From: Bacillota bacterium
GTDB lineage: Bacteria > Bacillota > Clostridia > Lachnospirales > Lachnospiraceae
NCBI GenBank assembly: GCA_023391695.1
Contig: JAEWAK010000009.1
Coordinates: 38,622-102,621 of the forward strand
DNA length: 64,000 nt
Reading direction: 5' to 3'
The notes below the pieces were generated by a model. It saw only the letters and a program-made list of their open reading frames with translations, ran no database searches and had not been told where the DNA came from. Every line of letters starts with the position of its first letter. Position 1 is the first letter of the stretch. The position numbers and the translations under genes are program-made. This document shows positions 1 through 7,948 of this stretch, in pieces.

Positions 1-886
1 ACAGATAAATAGGCGATAAAGCCCCGCCTACATATCCAGACAGCATGACTGTCATGAGGACCGTATTATCCGCAATCGCTTTGTTTCCGCTGATCATTCC
101 GATAACAACGCCAAAAATCGAACTCATAACTGCCAGGCACAAAAGCACAAGGAACATGATCGGCGCCTGCGAACCCCAGCTTATGCCCAATACCAAGGTG
201 GAGAAGGTCCAGACTGTGGCTATTTGTAATATGCCAATTAAAACGCCTAAGACCACTTTGCTAAGCAGCAGCGCGTTAAGGCCGGCCTTTGAAATCTTGA
301 TTCGCTCAATGGTTCCATAAACCCGTTCATCGTTTACGCTGTGACCGGTCATTAATGCAATAAACAAAATGACAAAAGCAAGATATGTGAAGGTAGCATA
401 GGATGCAGAATCCACCGGAGTCGTTTCAAGTGTTGTTACACGGACAGAATCATTTAATGCAGTGATATCTTTTCCAATGACTTGCTCAAACAGGCTATGA
501 ACAATTTTCCCGCCCTCTGTTTCGTTGTAAGGGGAGCGATAATAGCTTATGTTGTCGTCGAATATTTTCATAATCCCAAAAGCCTTGCTGCTGTTTACGT
601 CTTTTACCCCTTGTTCAAAATTCGATACTTCCTCCATAACAACGCGTGTGGACTGAAGCAGCAGTGCTTCAAACTGATTTACTTTTTCTGCATTGAAGTC
701 TGTTTTTTCTTCATAGAAGTAATACACTTTTCCATCATCAAATGTGCGGAAATCCGTACTCATATACCCGTCAAGCGCTGAGCTCATTAACAGAATCAAT
801 AAAATGGGCAGCGCAAAAACGAAAATCCAGTTGCCCGCACTTCGAAAATAGCTCTTTATTTCTTTTCTAAGTATGATACCAAACAT
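1..886 (-). CDS. ABC-2 type transporter permease (partial, 3' end beyond window)
   Basis: Membrane subunit of an ABC-2 exporter, probably moving drugs, lipids or peptides outwards with the ATPase encoded just upstream. Translation from the ATG at 886 gives about 295 residues before the left edge. There is a membrane segment near residues 20-38, a long soluble domain (about 40-165), then several hydrophobic helices, the normal layout of ABC-2 permeases with a large first extracytoplasmic loop. A perfect GGAGG lies 9 nt before the start. The gene follows the ATPase gene by 14 nt, so the two form one operon. The C-terminus is missing only because the window ends. The cargo cannot be told from sequence. 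Confidence 0.85.
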   Translation of the reverse strand, partial: MFGIILRKEIKSYFRSAGNWIFVFALPILLILLMSSALDGYMSTDFRTFDDGKVYYFYEEKTDFNAEKVNQFEALLLQSTRVVMEEVSNFEQGVKDVNSSKAFGIMKIFDDNISYYRSPYNETEGGKIVHSLFEQVIGKDITALNDSVRVTTLETTPVDSASYATFTYLAFVILFIALMTGHSVNDERVYGTIERIKISKAGLNALLLSKVVLGVLIGILQIATVWTFSTLVLGISWGSQAPIMFLVLLCLAVMSSIFGVVIGMISGNKAIADNTVLMTVMLSGYVGGALSPIYL

Positions 887-900
887 GATGGGAAACCTCC

Positions 901-1860
901 TTATTGATCCCTTAATTCTTTTCCTGTCAGCTCGAGGAAGATTTCTTCAAGGCTTGGTTCGCTGTGCGCAATATTTTTGACCGCTAATCCCGCCTGTGTT
1001 GCCGCCATGATGATTGAGCCTATCGCATCGGATTCCGCACACCGGATCAGGCAGGATTTTTGATTGATACCTTGTTCTTTGTCCTCGTGCTCCTGCACTT
1101 GGGATACCTGCTTCAGAACCTCTACGGCTTTTAAAAACCCGTCCCAGTTTCCTTTTGCCGCATCCACACTTACCAAATATATAATGCCTTGCCCCATCAT
1201 TCCCATGATTTCTTCCTTTGTCCCATTGGCGATGATATTTCCTTTATCCATGACCGTGATCGTATTGCAGATTGCTTCGACTTCTTCCATGTAGTGGGTC
1301 GTATAAATGACGGTTACGCCCTGTTCATTCAACTGCTTGACATTTTCCAGAATACGATTACGCGACTGCGGATCAATCCCGACGGTAGGCTCATCCATAA
1401 TAATCAGTTTCGGGGAATGGGTAATTGCACAGGCCAGATTCAAGCGCCGTTTCATGCCACCTGAAAATTCAGAAGATTTTTTGTCCTTTACATCGGTCAA
1501 TCCGACAAAATCCAACGACTGCTGCACTTTCTTTTCCAGCTCATTTCCTTTCAAGCCATAAAGAGAAGCAAAAAATTTAATATTGTCATAAGCACTTAAT
1601 TCAGGATATATAGCCAATTCCTGCGGGACATAGCCGATATTCTCACTCCACTTTTTGATAGAGGAGTTTCCTTCATATATGATACTGCCGCTGTCGGCGT
1701 TATTCAAACCGACAATACAGCTGATCAGCGTGCTCTTACCAGCGCCGTTCGGCCCTAAAATACCGTGAACATCTCCTTTTTCAATGGATAAGCCTAATGA
1801 GTTTACAGCGATTAAATCTTTGTAGCTTTTTACCAGATTTTTGATTTCAATGATTTTCAT
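901..1860 (-). CDS. ABC transporter ATP-binding protein (drug/ABC-2 type)
   Basis: ATPase that powers the ABC-2 permease encoded immediately downstream. Walker A GPNGAGKST is at residues 36-44, the signature FSGGMKRR at 132-139 and Walker B LIIMDEP at 152-158, followed by the usual H-loop. The C-terminal 100 residues are the extension seen in DrrA/CcmA-like drug ATPases, ending in the typical EPSLEEIFLELTG. The 319-residue length is normal. The ATG start is fixed by homology to the N-terminus of the family, but its only good ribosome site (GGGAGG at 1894-1899) is 33 nt away, with a hairpin between. It is divergent from a TetR gene, with shared operator-like repeats between them. Confidence 0.93.
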   Translation of the reverse strand: MKIIEIKNLVKSYKDLIAVNSLGLSIEKGDVHGILGPNGAGKSTLISCIVGLNNADSGSIIYEGNSSIKKWSENIGYVPQELAIYPELSAYDNIKFFASLYGLKGNELEKKVQQSLDFVGLTDVKDKKSSEFSGGMKRRLNLACAITHSPKLIIMDEPTVGIDPQSRNRILENVKQLNEQGVTVIYTTHYMEEVEAICNTITVMDKGNIIANGTKEEIMGMMGQGIIYLVSVDAAKGNWDGFLKAVEVLKQVSQVQEHEDKEQGINQKSCLIRCAESDAIGSIIMAATQAGLAVKNIAHSEPSLEEIFLELTGKELRDQ

Positions 1861-1869
1861 TGTTGTGTC

Positions 1870-1890
1870 GCAAAACCACTTTTGTTTTGC
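1870..1890 (-). promoter_or_regulatory. Hairpin between Shine-Dalgarno and start codon of the ABC ATPase
   Basis: GCAAAAC and GTTTTGC form a 7-bp perfect stem with a 7-nt loop. It sits between GGGAGG (1894-1899) and the ATG at 1860. Folding it out would shorten the effective spacing from 33 to about 12 nt, so translation could depend on this structure. This is inference from sequence only. Confidence 0.35.
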
Positions 1891-1910
1891 TGGCCTCCCT
1901 CAGATATTCT

Positions 1911-1946
1911 ATAAACATACTAAACAATATAAAATGGTATGTTTAT
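1911..1946. promoter_or_regulatory. Candidate TetR operator in the divergent intergenic region
   Basis: A 10-bp perfect inverted repeat, ATAAACATAC / GTATGTTTAT, is separated by 16 nt. Further half-site-like copies (GGTATGT near 2104, AACATACT near 2177) lie in front of the TetR gene. The position, between a TetR gene and the ABC operon, fits an operator for both promoters. Confidence 0.45.
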
Positions 1947-2198
1947 TATTTTTATAATACCTCTCCCGGGGTTAAAAGTCAAGAATAAGTTAGGAATTGC
2001 TAACTTATAATTTCTCATGGTCCCTAAGAGTAAATTGGATTATCTAACTTGCTATCCACATCAATGTGTGTTATTGTTTAAAACAGTATTAAAAGTATGA
2101 TTTGGTATGTAATTCTTCTTGGTAAATCAGTAGTAAGCATATCGCTTGGGAAGGAGGCATTATAGCAGTGTGAAATAACATACTGTCTATAAGAAGCT

Positions 2199-2777
2199 AT
2201 GCCGGCAATATTTAATGAAAAAAATAAGAGCGTTTACGAACAGCGTCTTTTAGAAACGGGATTGGATATTATGAGGCAGAACGGCCTTAAGGGGTTAAGA
2301 GTAGATTCCATTACCCGGAAAGCGGGTTTTGCCAAAAGCACCTTCTATACCTTTTTTTCTTCAAAGGAAGATTTTATAAACAGGATAGCTGTATACGAAC
2401 GAACAAAGACACAGGAAGCTTTGCAGCTGGCATTAGAGTCAAAGGGAAAAATGAATAAAGAAACTGCAAAAAAGTTTTTTGCGGTACAATTTTTAAGTGA
2501 CGCTAATATTTACTCGTATTTAAGTGCGGAAGATTATGAGCATCTAAAAGCCCGATACCCGGAACTGTTGCAGATCAACCCGGCATCTGACGAGGAAAAT
2601 ACGAAATGGCTGTTAAGCAAAATGGATACACCCCATGAGTGCGATTGGAAACTGTTTTCAAATTATATAAAAGCAATCGTAACTGTTACGATCAATGCGG
2701 AAAATCTGCATAAAGACAGGTACAAAGAGACCATAGAACTTATGATTGATGGTCTTGTCAATTATTTGTTTGGATAA
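2199..2777 (+). CDS. TetR/AcrR family transcriptional regulator
   Basis: DNA-binding repressor, probably of the divergent ABC-2 transporter operon. The N-terminal helix-turn-helix lies at about residues 27-50, with the TetR hallmark AGFAKSTFYTFFSSKEDF. The remaining 140 residues are the variable helical ligand domain. The length of 192 is normal for TetR. The ATG at 2199 is the only start giving a full HTH, but it has only a poor local ribosome site (AAGAAG at 2 nt). The strong AAGGAGG near 2150 is over 40 nt upstream, so translation may be inefficient or a leader may be involved. No signs of decay. Confidence 0.86.
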   Translation: MPAIFNEKNKSVYEQRLLETGLDIMRQNGLKGLRVDSITRKAGFAKSTFYTFFSSKEDFINRIAVYERTKTQEALQLALESKGKMNKETAKKFFAVQFLSDANIYSYLSAEDYEHLKARYPELLQINPASDEENTKWLLSKMDTPHECDWKLFSNYIKAIVTVTINAENLHKDRYKETIELMIDGLVNYLFG

Positions 2778-2830
2778 GTAATGCGACTATCCAAAAGTGC
2801 GCATACAAATCGCTAAGTCATGAAAATTCT

Positions 2831-2887
2831 CAACAAAGCGAACCCGTCAAAGCCGTATTTTCTATCTTTGACGGGTTCGCTTTGTTG
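2831..2887. repeat. 22-bp perfect inverted repeat (large hairpin)
   Basis: Arms 2831-2852 and 2866-2887 are exactly complementary (start CAACAAAGCGAACCCG), with a 13-nt loop. There is no T-run on either side, so it is not a clean intrinsic terminator, though it could end transcription of the TetR gene. G+C in the stem is higher than in the surroundings. Confidence 0.8.
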
Positions 2888-3220
2888 CGCTCAACTCCTG
2901 ACTTGGAAAGGTGAAGTCTAATGGACGGCCTCTTTCCCTTGCGGTCTAAAGGTTCAGGAATCGCTTGTTTTAACATATTTATCTTGCTGATCCAAAAAAA
3001 TTGGGCGGCCCAAGGGGGGCTCCGTACTTGCCCGCGTACTTTCTCTACTCCGCTATGTCCAGCAGGCTTTTACGGACTCCTTCCAAAGTGCAAGGGCGCA
3101 CAGCATGGACATGGCAGATAGACGCCCCGCGAGCGTGTAATTCATCATGAGGAACGCCTTTAGGTGACGAAAGGATGTTTCAATTCCCCATCTCATGTGT
3201 CCTCCTGAATAAATTGTTGA
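2888..3220. other. Intergenic stretch without a supported gene
   Basis: About 330 bp between the hairpin and the exporter operon. It is more G+C-rich than its surroundings and has no reading frame with a convincing start and recognisable product. Its composition suggests leftover DNA of a transferred element, but nothing specific could be identified. Confidence 0.4.
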
Positions 3221-4960
3221 TCAAACTGTTTTAACAGCCCATGTCATGCTTTCGTTTTGAAGCGAATATAACCGATGGTATAGCCCTTCTTGCTGAATAA
3301 GCTGATTGTGTGTACCTGTCTCTGCCAGCTGCCCCTCCTGGAGCACGACGATTTTGTCGCAGGCTACGATGGACCGCAGTTTATGGGCAATAATCAACAC
3401 CGTTTTGTTTTCAATCAGTTTCCCGATTGCTTCTTGAATTTTTGTCTCATTTTCCGGGTCGATGGAAGCAGTGCTTTCGTCCAGAAGAATAATGGGCGCA
3501 TCTTTTAAAAACGCACGAGCAATGGATAACCGTTGCCGTTCGCCGCCAGAGAGTGTCTTGCCGTTCTCACCGATTATCGTGTCGTAGCCCTGCGGCAGTC
3601 GAGCAATAAACTCGTGACAGCGAGCCAGCTTTGCGGCAGCCAGAACCTCTTCTTTCGTTGCATCCTCCTTGCCAACCCTGATATTGTTAAAAATGGTGTC
3701 ATTAAATAAAACAACATCCTGAAAAACGATGGAATAATTTTTCAGCAGTGTTTCCGGTGCAACATCGTTGACGTTTACACCACCGACAGACACGCTTCCG
3801 CGCTGTACATCCCAAAATCGTGCGGCCAGTTTGCATAAGGTGCTTTTGCCGCAGCCCGAGGGTCCAACAAGCGCCGTAATTTCACCCTGTTTGGCAGTAA
3901 AAGAAACATCGTGCAGCACGTCTTTCTGATTGTAACCAAAGCTGACATGATCAAAGGTAATATCGAATTGTGGAAGATTTACATTTTCGTTGCCGGCCTG
4001 TTCTGGATAGTCAAGCAGGTCACGAATCCTTTTGGCACTGACCAGCGAGTAAACAAGCTCGCCCAGCATCTCACAAGCCCTTGTCAGCGGCTCATAGACT
4101 CTGGCTGCAATCAGCAGGAAAAGAAGTAGGGTAAGCATACTGACCTCGCCCGATATAAGTAGTGCGGAGCCGGTAATAATGACAAGTCCCAGGCCGATGC
4201 GCATCACATTATAGGAAACGGAAATCGATAGCCCTGCCAAAAGCTCATGCAGGACGAGCCCGGGAATGATTCGCTTGATTTTTATGGCAAGCCCCTTTTG
4301 GTAGTCTCTCATTTTCCGGGAGGTACGAAGCACCTTAATATTCTCCAGATATTCCTGCAGGCCGTCGCTGATATTCAGCTTCTTTTGTTTGTTGCATTTA
4401 TTTGCTCCTTCCGAAATTGCTTTGGACAAAGACATGGCGATTGCGGCGAGAGGCAGGCAAGCAGCAAGGCTGAGCGCCAAACGCCAATCATAAATAAGAA
4501 GAGCTGCAATGGTGATAAGGCCTGAAAGCAAGCCGCTGATAAGCTCCGTCATAACCGTAGCAAGGGTATTTGCCGTAACCGCAACATCATCCATTATTAC
4601 GGATGTCAAGTCACTTAAATCCCGTTTGCCAAGGTAGGAAAGGGGCAAGCGACGTATTTTGTCCGCCAGTTCCATACGCAGGCGCATGTCCTCCTTTCCG
4701 GAGGCAGAATACTTTTTACGATAGGTGATTTTGTATGTTATAAAAATAGTAACTAAAAGGACGAAGGCTGAACCCCCATATCCCCAAAGAGGAATGGCCC
4801 CTTTCGTATATCCGAAGTAGTGATTGAGCATCTCATTTGTCACAAAAGCTAATAAGATGACCGGCAACAAAGCCGCAAGATTGAAAAGAGTCATAAATAA
4901 ACTGGCTTTTAAAATAGACTTGTTTGCACCGGAACTTAGGCGGTAAATATTCTTAAACAA
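3221..4960 (-). CDS. ABC exporter, fused membrane/ATPase subunit (second of heterodimer)
   Basis: Half-transporter with an N-terminal six-helix exporter domain (about 20-310) and a C-terminal ATPase: Walker A GPSGCGKST near residue 365, signature LSGGERQR near 470, Walker B IILLDES near 488. It is translated with its partner, the gene ending at 4953, and the pair resembles heterodimeric exporters such as IrtAB/YbtPQ. I place the start at the TTG at 4960: GGAGG sits 8 nt upstream, and the start overlaps the partner's stop (translational coupling). A TTG at 4975 overlaps the ribosome site and is less likely. Walker B ends in DES instead of DEA but keeps the catalytic Glu. Substrate unknown. Confidence 0.92.
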   Translation of the reverse strand: MFKNIYRLSSGANKSILKASLFMTLFNLAALLPVILLAFVTNEMLNHYFGYTKGAIPLWGYGGSAFVLLVTIFITYKITYRKKYSASGKEDMRLRMELADKIRRLPLSYLGKRDLSDLTSVIMDDVAVTANTLATVMTELISGLLSGLITIAALLIYDWRLALSLAACLPLAAIAMSLSKAISEGANKCNKQKKLNISDGLQEYLENIKVLRTSRKMRDYQKGLAIKIKRIIPGLVLHELLAGLSISVSYNVMRIGLGLVIITGSALLISGEVSMLTLLLFLLIAARVYEPLTRACEMLGELVYSLVSAKRIRDLLDYPEQAGNENVNLPQFDITFDHVSFGYNQKDVLHDVSFTAKQGEITALVGPSGCGKSTLCKLAARFWDVQRGSVSVGGVNVNDVAPETLLKNYSIVFQDVVLFNDTIFNNIRVGKEDATKEEVLAAAKLARCHEFIARLPQGYDTIIGENGKTLSGGERQRLSIARAFLKDAPIILLDESTASIDPENETKIQEAIGKLIENKTVLIIAHKLRSIVACDKIVVLQEGQLAETGTHNQLIQQEGLYHRLYSLQNESMTWAVKTV

Positions 4961-6740
4961 TTTGCTTCCCTCCAATCTTCCAGGAAATGCTGCTTTGATA
5001 TTCAGAAAACATATGGGCGAAGACGCCGCCTGCTCTCATTAACTCAGCATGGGTTCCCCGTTCTTTGATTTTTCCGTGTTCCAATACGCAAATCTGGTCG
5101 GCATGAATAACAGTAGATAATCGATGTGCAATCATCAAAACGGTTTTACCCCGAAGTAGCTCGTCCAGAGCCTTTTGAATCAGATGCTCGTTCTCAGCAT
5201 CGGCAAATGCCGTGGCTTCATCAAGAAGAACTACAGGTGCGTCTTTCAAAATTGCTCTTGCCAATGCGATGCGCTGCATTTCGCCGCCGGAAAGATAAAC
5301 GCCCTTTGTACCGATGATTGTGTCGACACCACAGGGTAACTTCTCCAGAATATCATCGCATTGTGCTAAATGGAGCGCACGCAATATGTCCTCTCGTGAA
5401 GCATTCGGAGTGTAAAAAGCTACGTTGTCCAGAACAGACATCTTAAAAAGATTGGTATCCTGAAATACAATGCTGACTTTCTTCATCCATGCATCATAGT
5501 CCATATCCCGGACATCCACGGCACCAATTTTGACATAACCCTTCTGCGTATCCCAAAACCGGGCAATCAAATTGGCTACTGTGCTTTTACCGCCGCCCGA
5601 TTCACCCACCAGAGCGGTGATAGTTCCCTGTTTTATGGTGAGAGACACGTCATTAAGCGCCATTTCCGCTCCATCCTCATAGGCAAAGGATACATGCTCC
5701 AGAGTGATATCGTAGTTTACCGGGATTTTCGGATTATCGGCCTGTGGCAGGGGTTTCTCGCTCATAATCCTGTCAATGGCATCCAAAGACGACTTTGCAA
5801 CCATCAAGTTAGAGGAGCTTTTCATAATCCTGTTTAAAATAGTTACCACGGCGGGGATTAACATGGCAAAGAAAATAAAGCTTAAAATCATGCGCTCCGT
5901 ATCACCGCCAAAATTAAAGAGAATAATTCCTCCTGGTATCAAAAAGAAAAATATTCCGTTGATTACCGCATTATATGCGCTGTCACTGTTTTCCATAGAC
6001 AGCGCATATTTGATTACATAATCACTGTATTCTTTTACAGCCGCTTTATAGCGCCTGAAGGAATTTGCCGTTTGCCCAAAAGCTTTGACAACCGAGATTC
6101 CTCGAACATACTCCGTAGCGGCGTTACTGATATCTTCCGCAGATTTTTGATATTGCTTAGCCAAACCTTCACTTGCACCCTTAAGCATAGACGCAAGAAT
6201 GCCAAAACCGATTAATATGGGGAGCAGGCAAATTAAAGACAGACGCCAATCATATGTAAACATAAACACAAGAAAAGCAATGGGAAGCACCAATGACTGA
6301 ACAAAATCAGGGATTTGATGTGCAATCAGCGTTTCCAAATTATCCGTGTTCTTCTCTATGATTTTCCGCTGTTTACCGCTGGGGGTGATGGAATGATAGC
6401 CCAGCGGAAGAGCACCGGTATGATTAATCAGCTTAATTCTAAGCCGTGCCACCGTGTTGTAGGCGGTGATATGGGAAAACAGCAGCGCCATTCCATACAA
6501 TCCAAAAGACATGGAAATCAAAAAAACAGCTTGCCAGCCCAGCTCCGTTAACCCGGCCTGATTCAGCTTTGAAAAGTCTCCCAGTGACTGTACGATTTCC
6601 TTTGCAACGTTATATACACAAACAAATGCACTTAAATTTACTACGGCGGCAATTCCCGCCATAATGGCCGAGAGAGCCATTGTTATCTTGAATTTCCCCA
6701 TATATCCGAACAAGCGGGGAAATATACTCTGTTCTTTCAT
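4953..6740 (-). CDS. ABC exporter, fused membrane/ATPase subunit (first of heterodimer)
   Basis: First half-transporter of a two-gene exporter. The transmembrane domain occupies about residues 15-320; the nucleotide-binding domain has Walker A GESGGGKST (about 377), signature LSGGEMQR (about 480) and Walker B VVLLDEA (about 500). The length of 595 is usual. AAAGGAA stands 10 nt before the ATG. It overlaps the second subunit by 8 nt. A TetR gene lies upstream on the same strand, separated by a hairpin terminator, and a palindrome at 6772-6787 could be that regulator's operator. Likely role is efflux of a toxic compound, or handling of an iron chelator if the IrtAB resemblance holds; sequence does not decide. 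Confidence 0.93.
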   Translation of the reverse strand: MKEQSIFPRLFGYMGKFKITMALSAIMAGIAAVVNLSAFVCVYNVAKEIVQSLGDFSKLNQAGLTELGWQAVFLISMSFGLYGMALLFSHITAYNTVARLRIKLINHTGALPLGYHSITPSGKQRKIIEKNTDNLETLIAHQIPDFVQSLVLPIAFLVFMFTYDWRLSLICLLPILIGFGILASMLKGASEGLAKQYQKSAEDISNAATEYVRGISVVKAFGQTANSFRRYKAAVKEYSDYVIKYALSMENSDSAYNAVINGIFFFLIPGGIILFNFGGDTERMILSFIFFAMLIPAVVTILNRIMKSSSNLMVAKSSLDAIDRIMSEKPLPQADNPKIPVNYDITLEHVSFAYEDGAEMALNDVSLTIKQGTITALVGESGGGKSTVANLIARFWDTQKGYVKIGAVDVRDMDYDAWMKKVSIVFQDTNLFKMSVLDNVAFYTPNASREDILRALHLAQCDDILEKLPCGVDTIIGTKGVYLSGGEMQRIALARAILKDAPVVLLDEATAFADAENEHLIQKALDELLRGKTVLMIAHRLSTVIHADQICVLEHGKIKERGTHAELMRAGGVFAHMFSEYQSSISWKIGGKQIV

Positions 6741-6771
6741 TACACCACGTTCCTTTCTGATTTTTGCTCAA

Positions 6772-6787
6772 GTTAGCTATGTCTAAC
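6772..6787. promoter_or_regulatory. Candidate TetR operator before the ABC exporter
   Basis: GTTAG-N6-CTAAC, a 16-bp palindrome 32 nt upstream of the exporter start and just after the TetR terminator. Size and placement fit a TetR dimer site. Confidence 0.4.
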
Positions 6788-6798
6788 CGGGAGACGGA

Positions 6799-6829
6799 AA
6801 AATAAATGCCACCATCGGCATTTATTTTT
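6799..6829 (-). terminator. Intrinsic terminator after TetR gene
   Basis: AAATAAATGCC / GGCATTTATTT with a 6-nt loop, followed on the minus strand by five T. It overlaps the TetR stop codon and isolates the regulator from the exporter operon. Confidence 0.6.
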
Positions 6830-7451
6830 AATGAAGAATATCTGCCCAACCAACGTTAAAAAAGTATTGAAGCTGCTGGGCATAAACGCGGGCATCCTGA
6901 CGGTTCATATTGTGAATCACCGGTTCAAAAAGTCCGTTTAAGTGGGAGGTAATCAGGATGTGAATAATTTCCGGCGTTACTTTTTCTCCCATAATGACCG
7001 CTTTACGGTTCGTTTCTTTTATAAACCGCATGGTAGAGGCGACGAGAATATCCACCAATTCATGAAGATAACTCTCATAGGAAGATCCCTTTGAGCACTC
7101 TATCAGGAGCTTAAACTCATCAAAATGCTCATAAACAAAATCAATAAAGTCGACATAACCATTTGTTTGTGATTTAGGAGCATATGCAGCGCTGTTTTTT
7201 TCGTCATCCGGCAAGTTATGAAAGTCATCGTTCACGCCTTTGAGCAATTTCTTGAACTGCTCTGCCACAGGTGCTACCAATGCGCTAAACAATTCATCTT
7301 TTCCTGAATACCTTTTATACAACGCGCCTGAGGTTACTCCAGCGTTTTTACATATCACGTTAGTAGAAGCCTTTTCATACCCGCATGATAGAAACTCTTT
7401 TTTGGCGAATTCCAAAATGCGCGGATCAATACTTGTATCGGGCTTTGACAT
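6828..7451 (-). CDS. TetR/AcrR family transcriptional regulator
   Basis: Repressor likely controlling the downstream ABC exporter pair. The HTH lies at about residues 20-45 (ASTNVICKNAGVTSGALYKR), followed by a helical ligand-binding domain. I chose the ATG at 7451, giving 207 residues, because AAAAGGAG precedes it; the frame stays open 26 codons further upstream, but that part is promoter-like DNA (imperfect palindrome around 7478-7500) with a hydrophobic, non-TetR translation. Neighbours are the exporter genes downstream and a decayed cupin upstream. The inducer cannot be read from sequence. Confidence 0.88.
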   Translation of the reverse strand: MSKPDTSIDPRILEFAKKEFLSCGYEKASTNVICKNAGVTSGALYKRYSGKDELFSALVAPVAEQFKKLLKGVNDDFHNLPDDEKNSAAYAPKSQTNGYVDFIDFVYEHFDEFKLLIECSKGSSYESYLHELVDILVASTMRFIKETNRKAVIMGEKVTPEIIHILITSHLNGLFEPVIHNMNRQDARVYAQQLQYFFNVGWADILH

Positions 7452-7592
7452 AACATCCACTCCTTTTACCGAAAGCAGTACTATCGATATTAGTAGTATC
7501 AGTTTAATATCTTGTTTTTGATTTGTCAAGAAACTTTTTTATTTTGCTAATTATATTGCGTTTATGAAGCGCTCATTATAGCACTCTCTATA

Positions 7593-7930
7593 TTAGCATA
7601 CTGACAAGAACCAGTGGCCTCTTCTCCATAAGGTCATTTTTTCATAGTATAGACAATTTTTTTCCCACGTTTTCCTGCATAGCAGCATCTTTTCACCGGA
7701 AGGTGTTATCAAAATACCCTGTCCGCTGATTATGTAAAACGATTCTTCATTTTGGGTATGATAATGATACGGATATGCGACTTACCCGGTGGTATTTCAT
7801 AAAGGGATACCGTACATTGCCTGGCAAAACCTCTTGGTACTAATTCATGTCTATAATATCCATATCCTTCGTGCTCGTCTTTGTGTTTATACGCAACCTC
7901 AACCGCTTTTGTATGTAAGATCTTACTCAT
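7593..7930 (-). pseudogene. Cupin-domain protein, frameshifted and truncated
   Basis: Starting at the ATG at 7930 (AGGTGG 8 nt upstream), the frame encodes about 50 residues ending PPGKSHIR. One base later, the +1 frame continues exactly as a cupin should, YHYHTQNEESFYIISGQG, including the HxH metal ligands and glutamate. A single-base loss therefore splits the gene. After about 35 more residues the cupin similarity stops and the frame runs to a stop at 7593, without the second cupin motif. The gene follows the secreted repeat protein by 18 nt and may once have been its operon partner. Function of the intact protein unknown. Confidence 0.7.
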
Positions 7931-7948
7931 TTTTAGCACCACCTATAA

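Noticed and set aside
2921..3121. 66-codon plus-strand reading frame in the gap before the ABC exporter
   Set aside because: No ribosome site and a cysteine- and glycine-rich translation without recognisable motif; probably chance or debris of a lost element.
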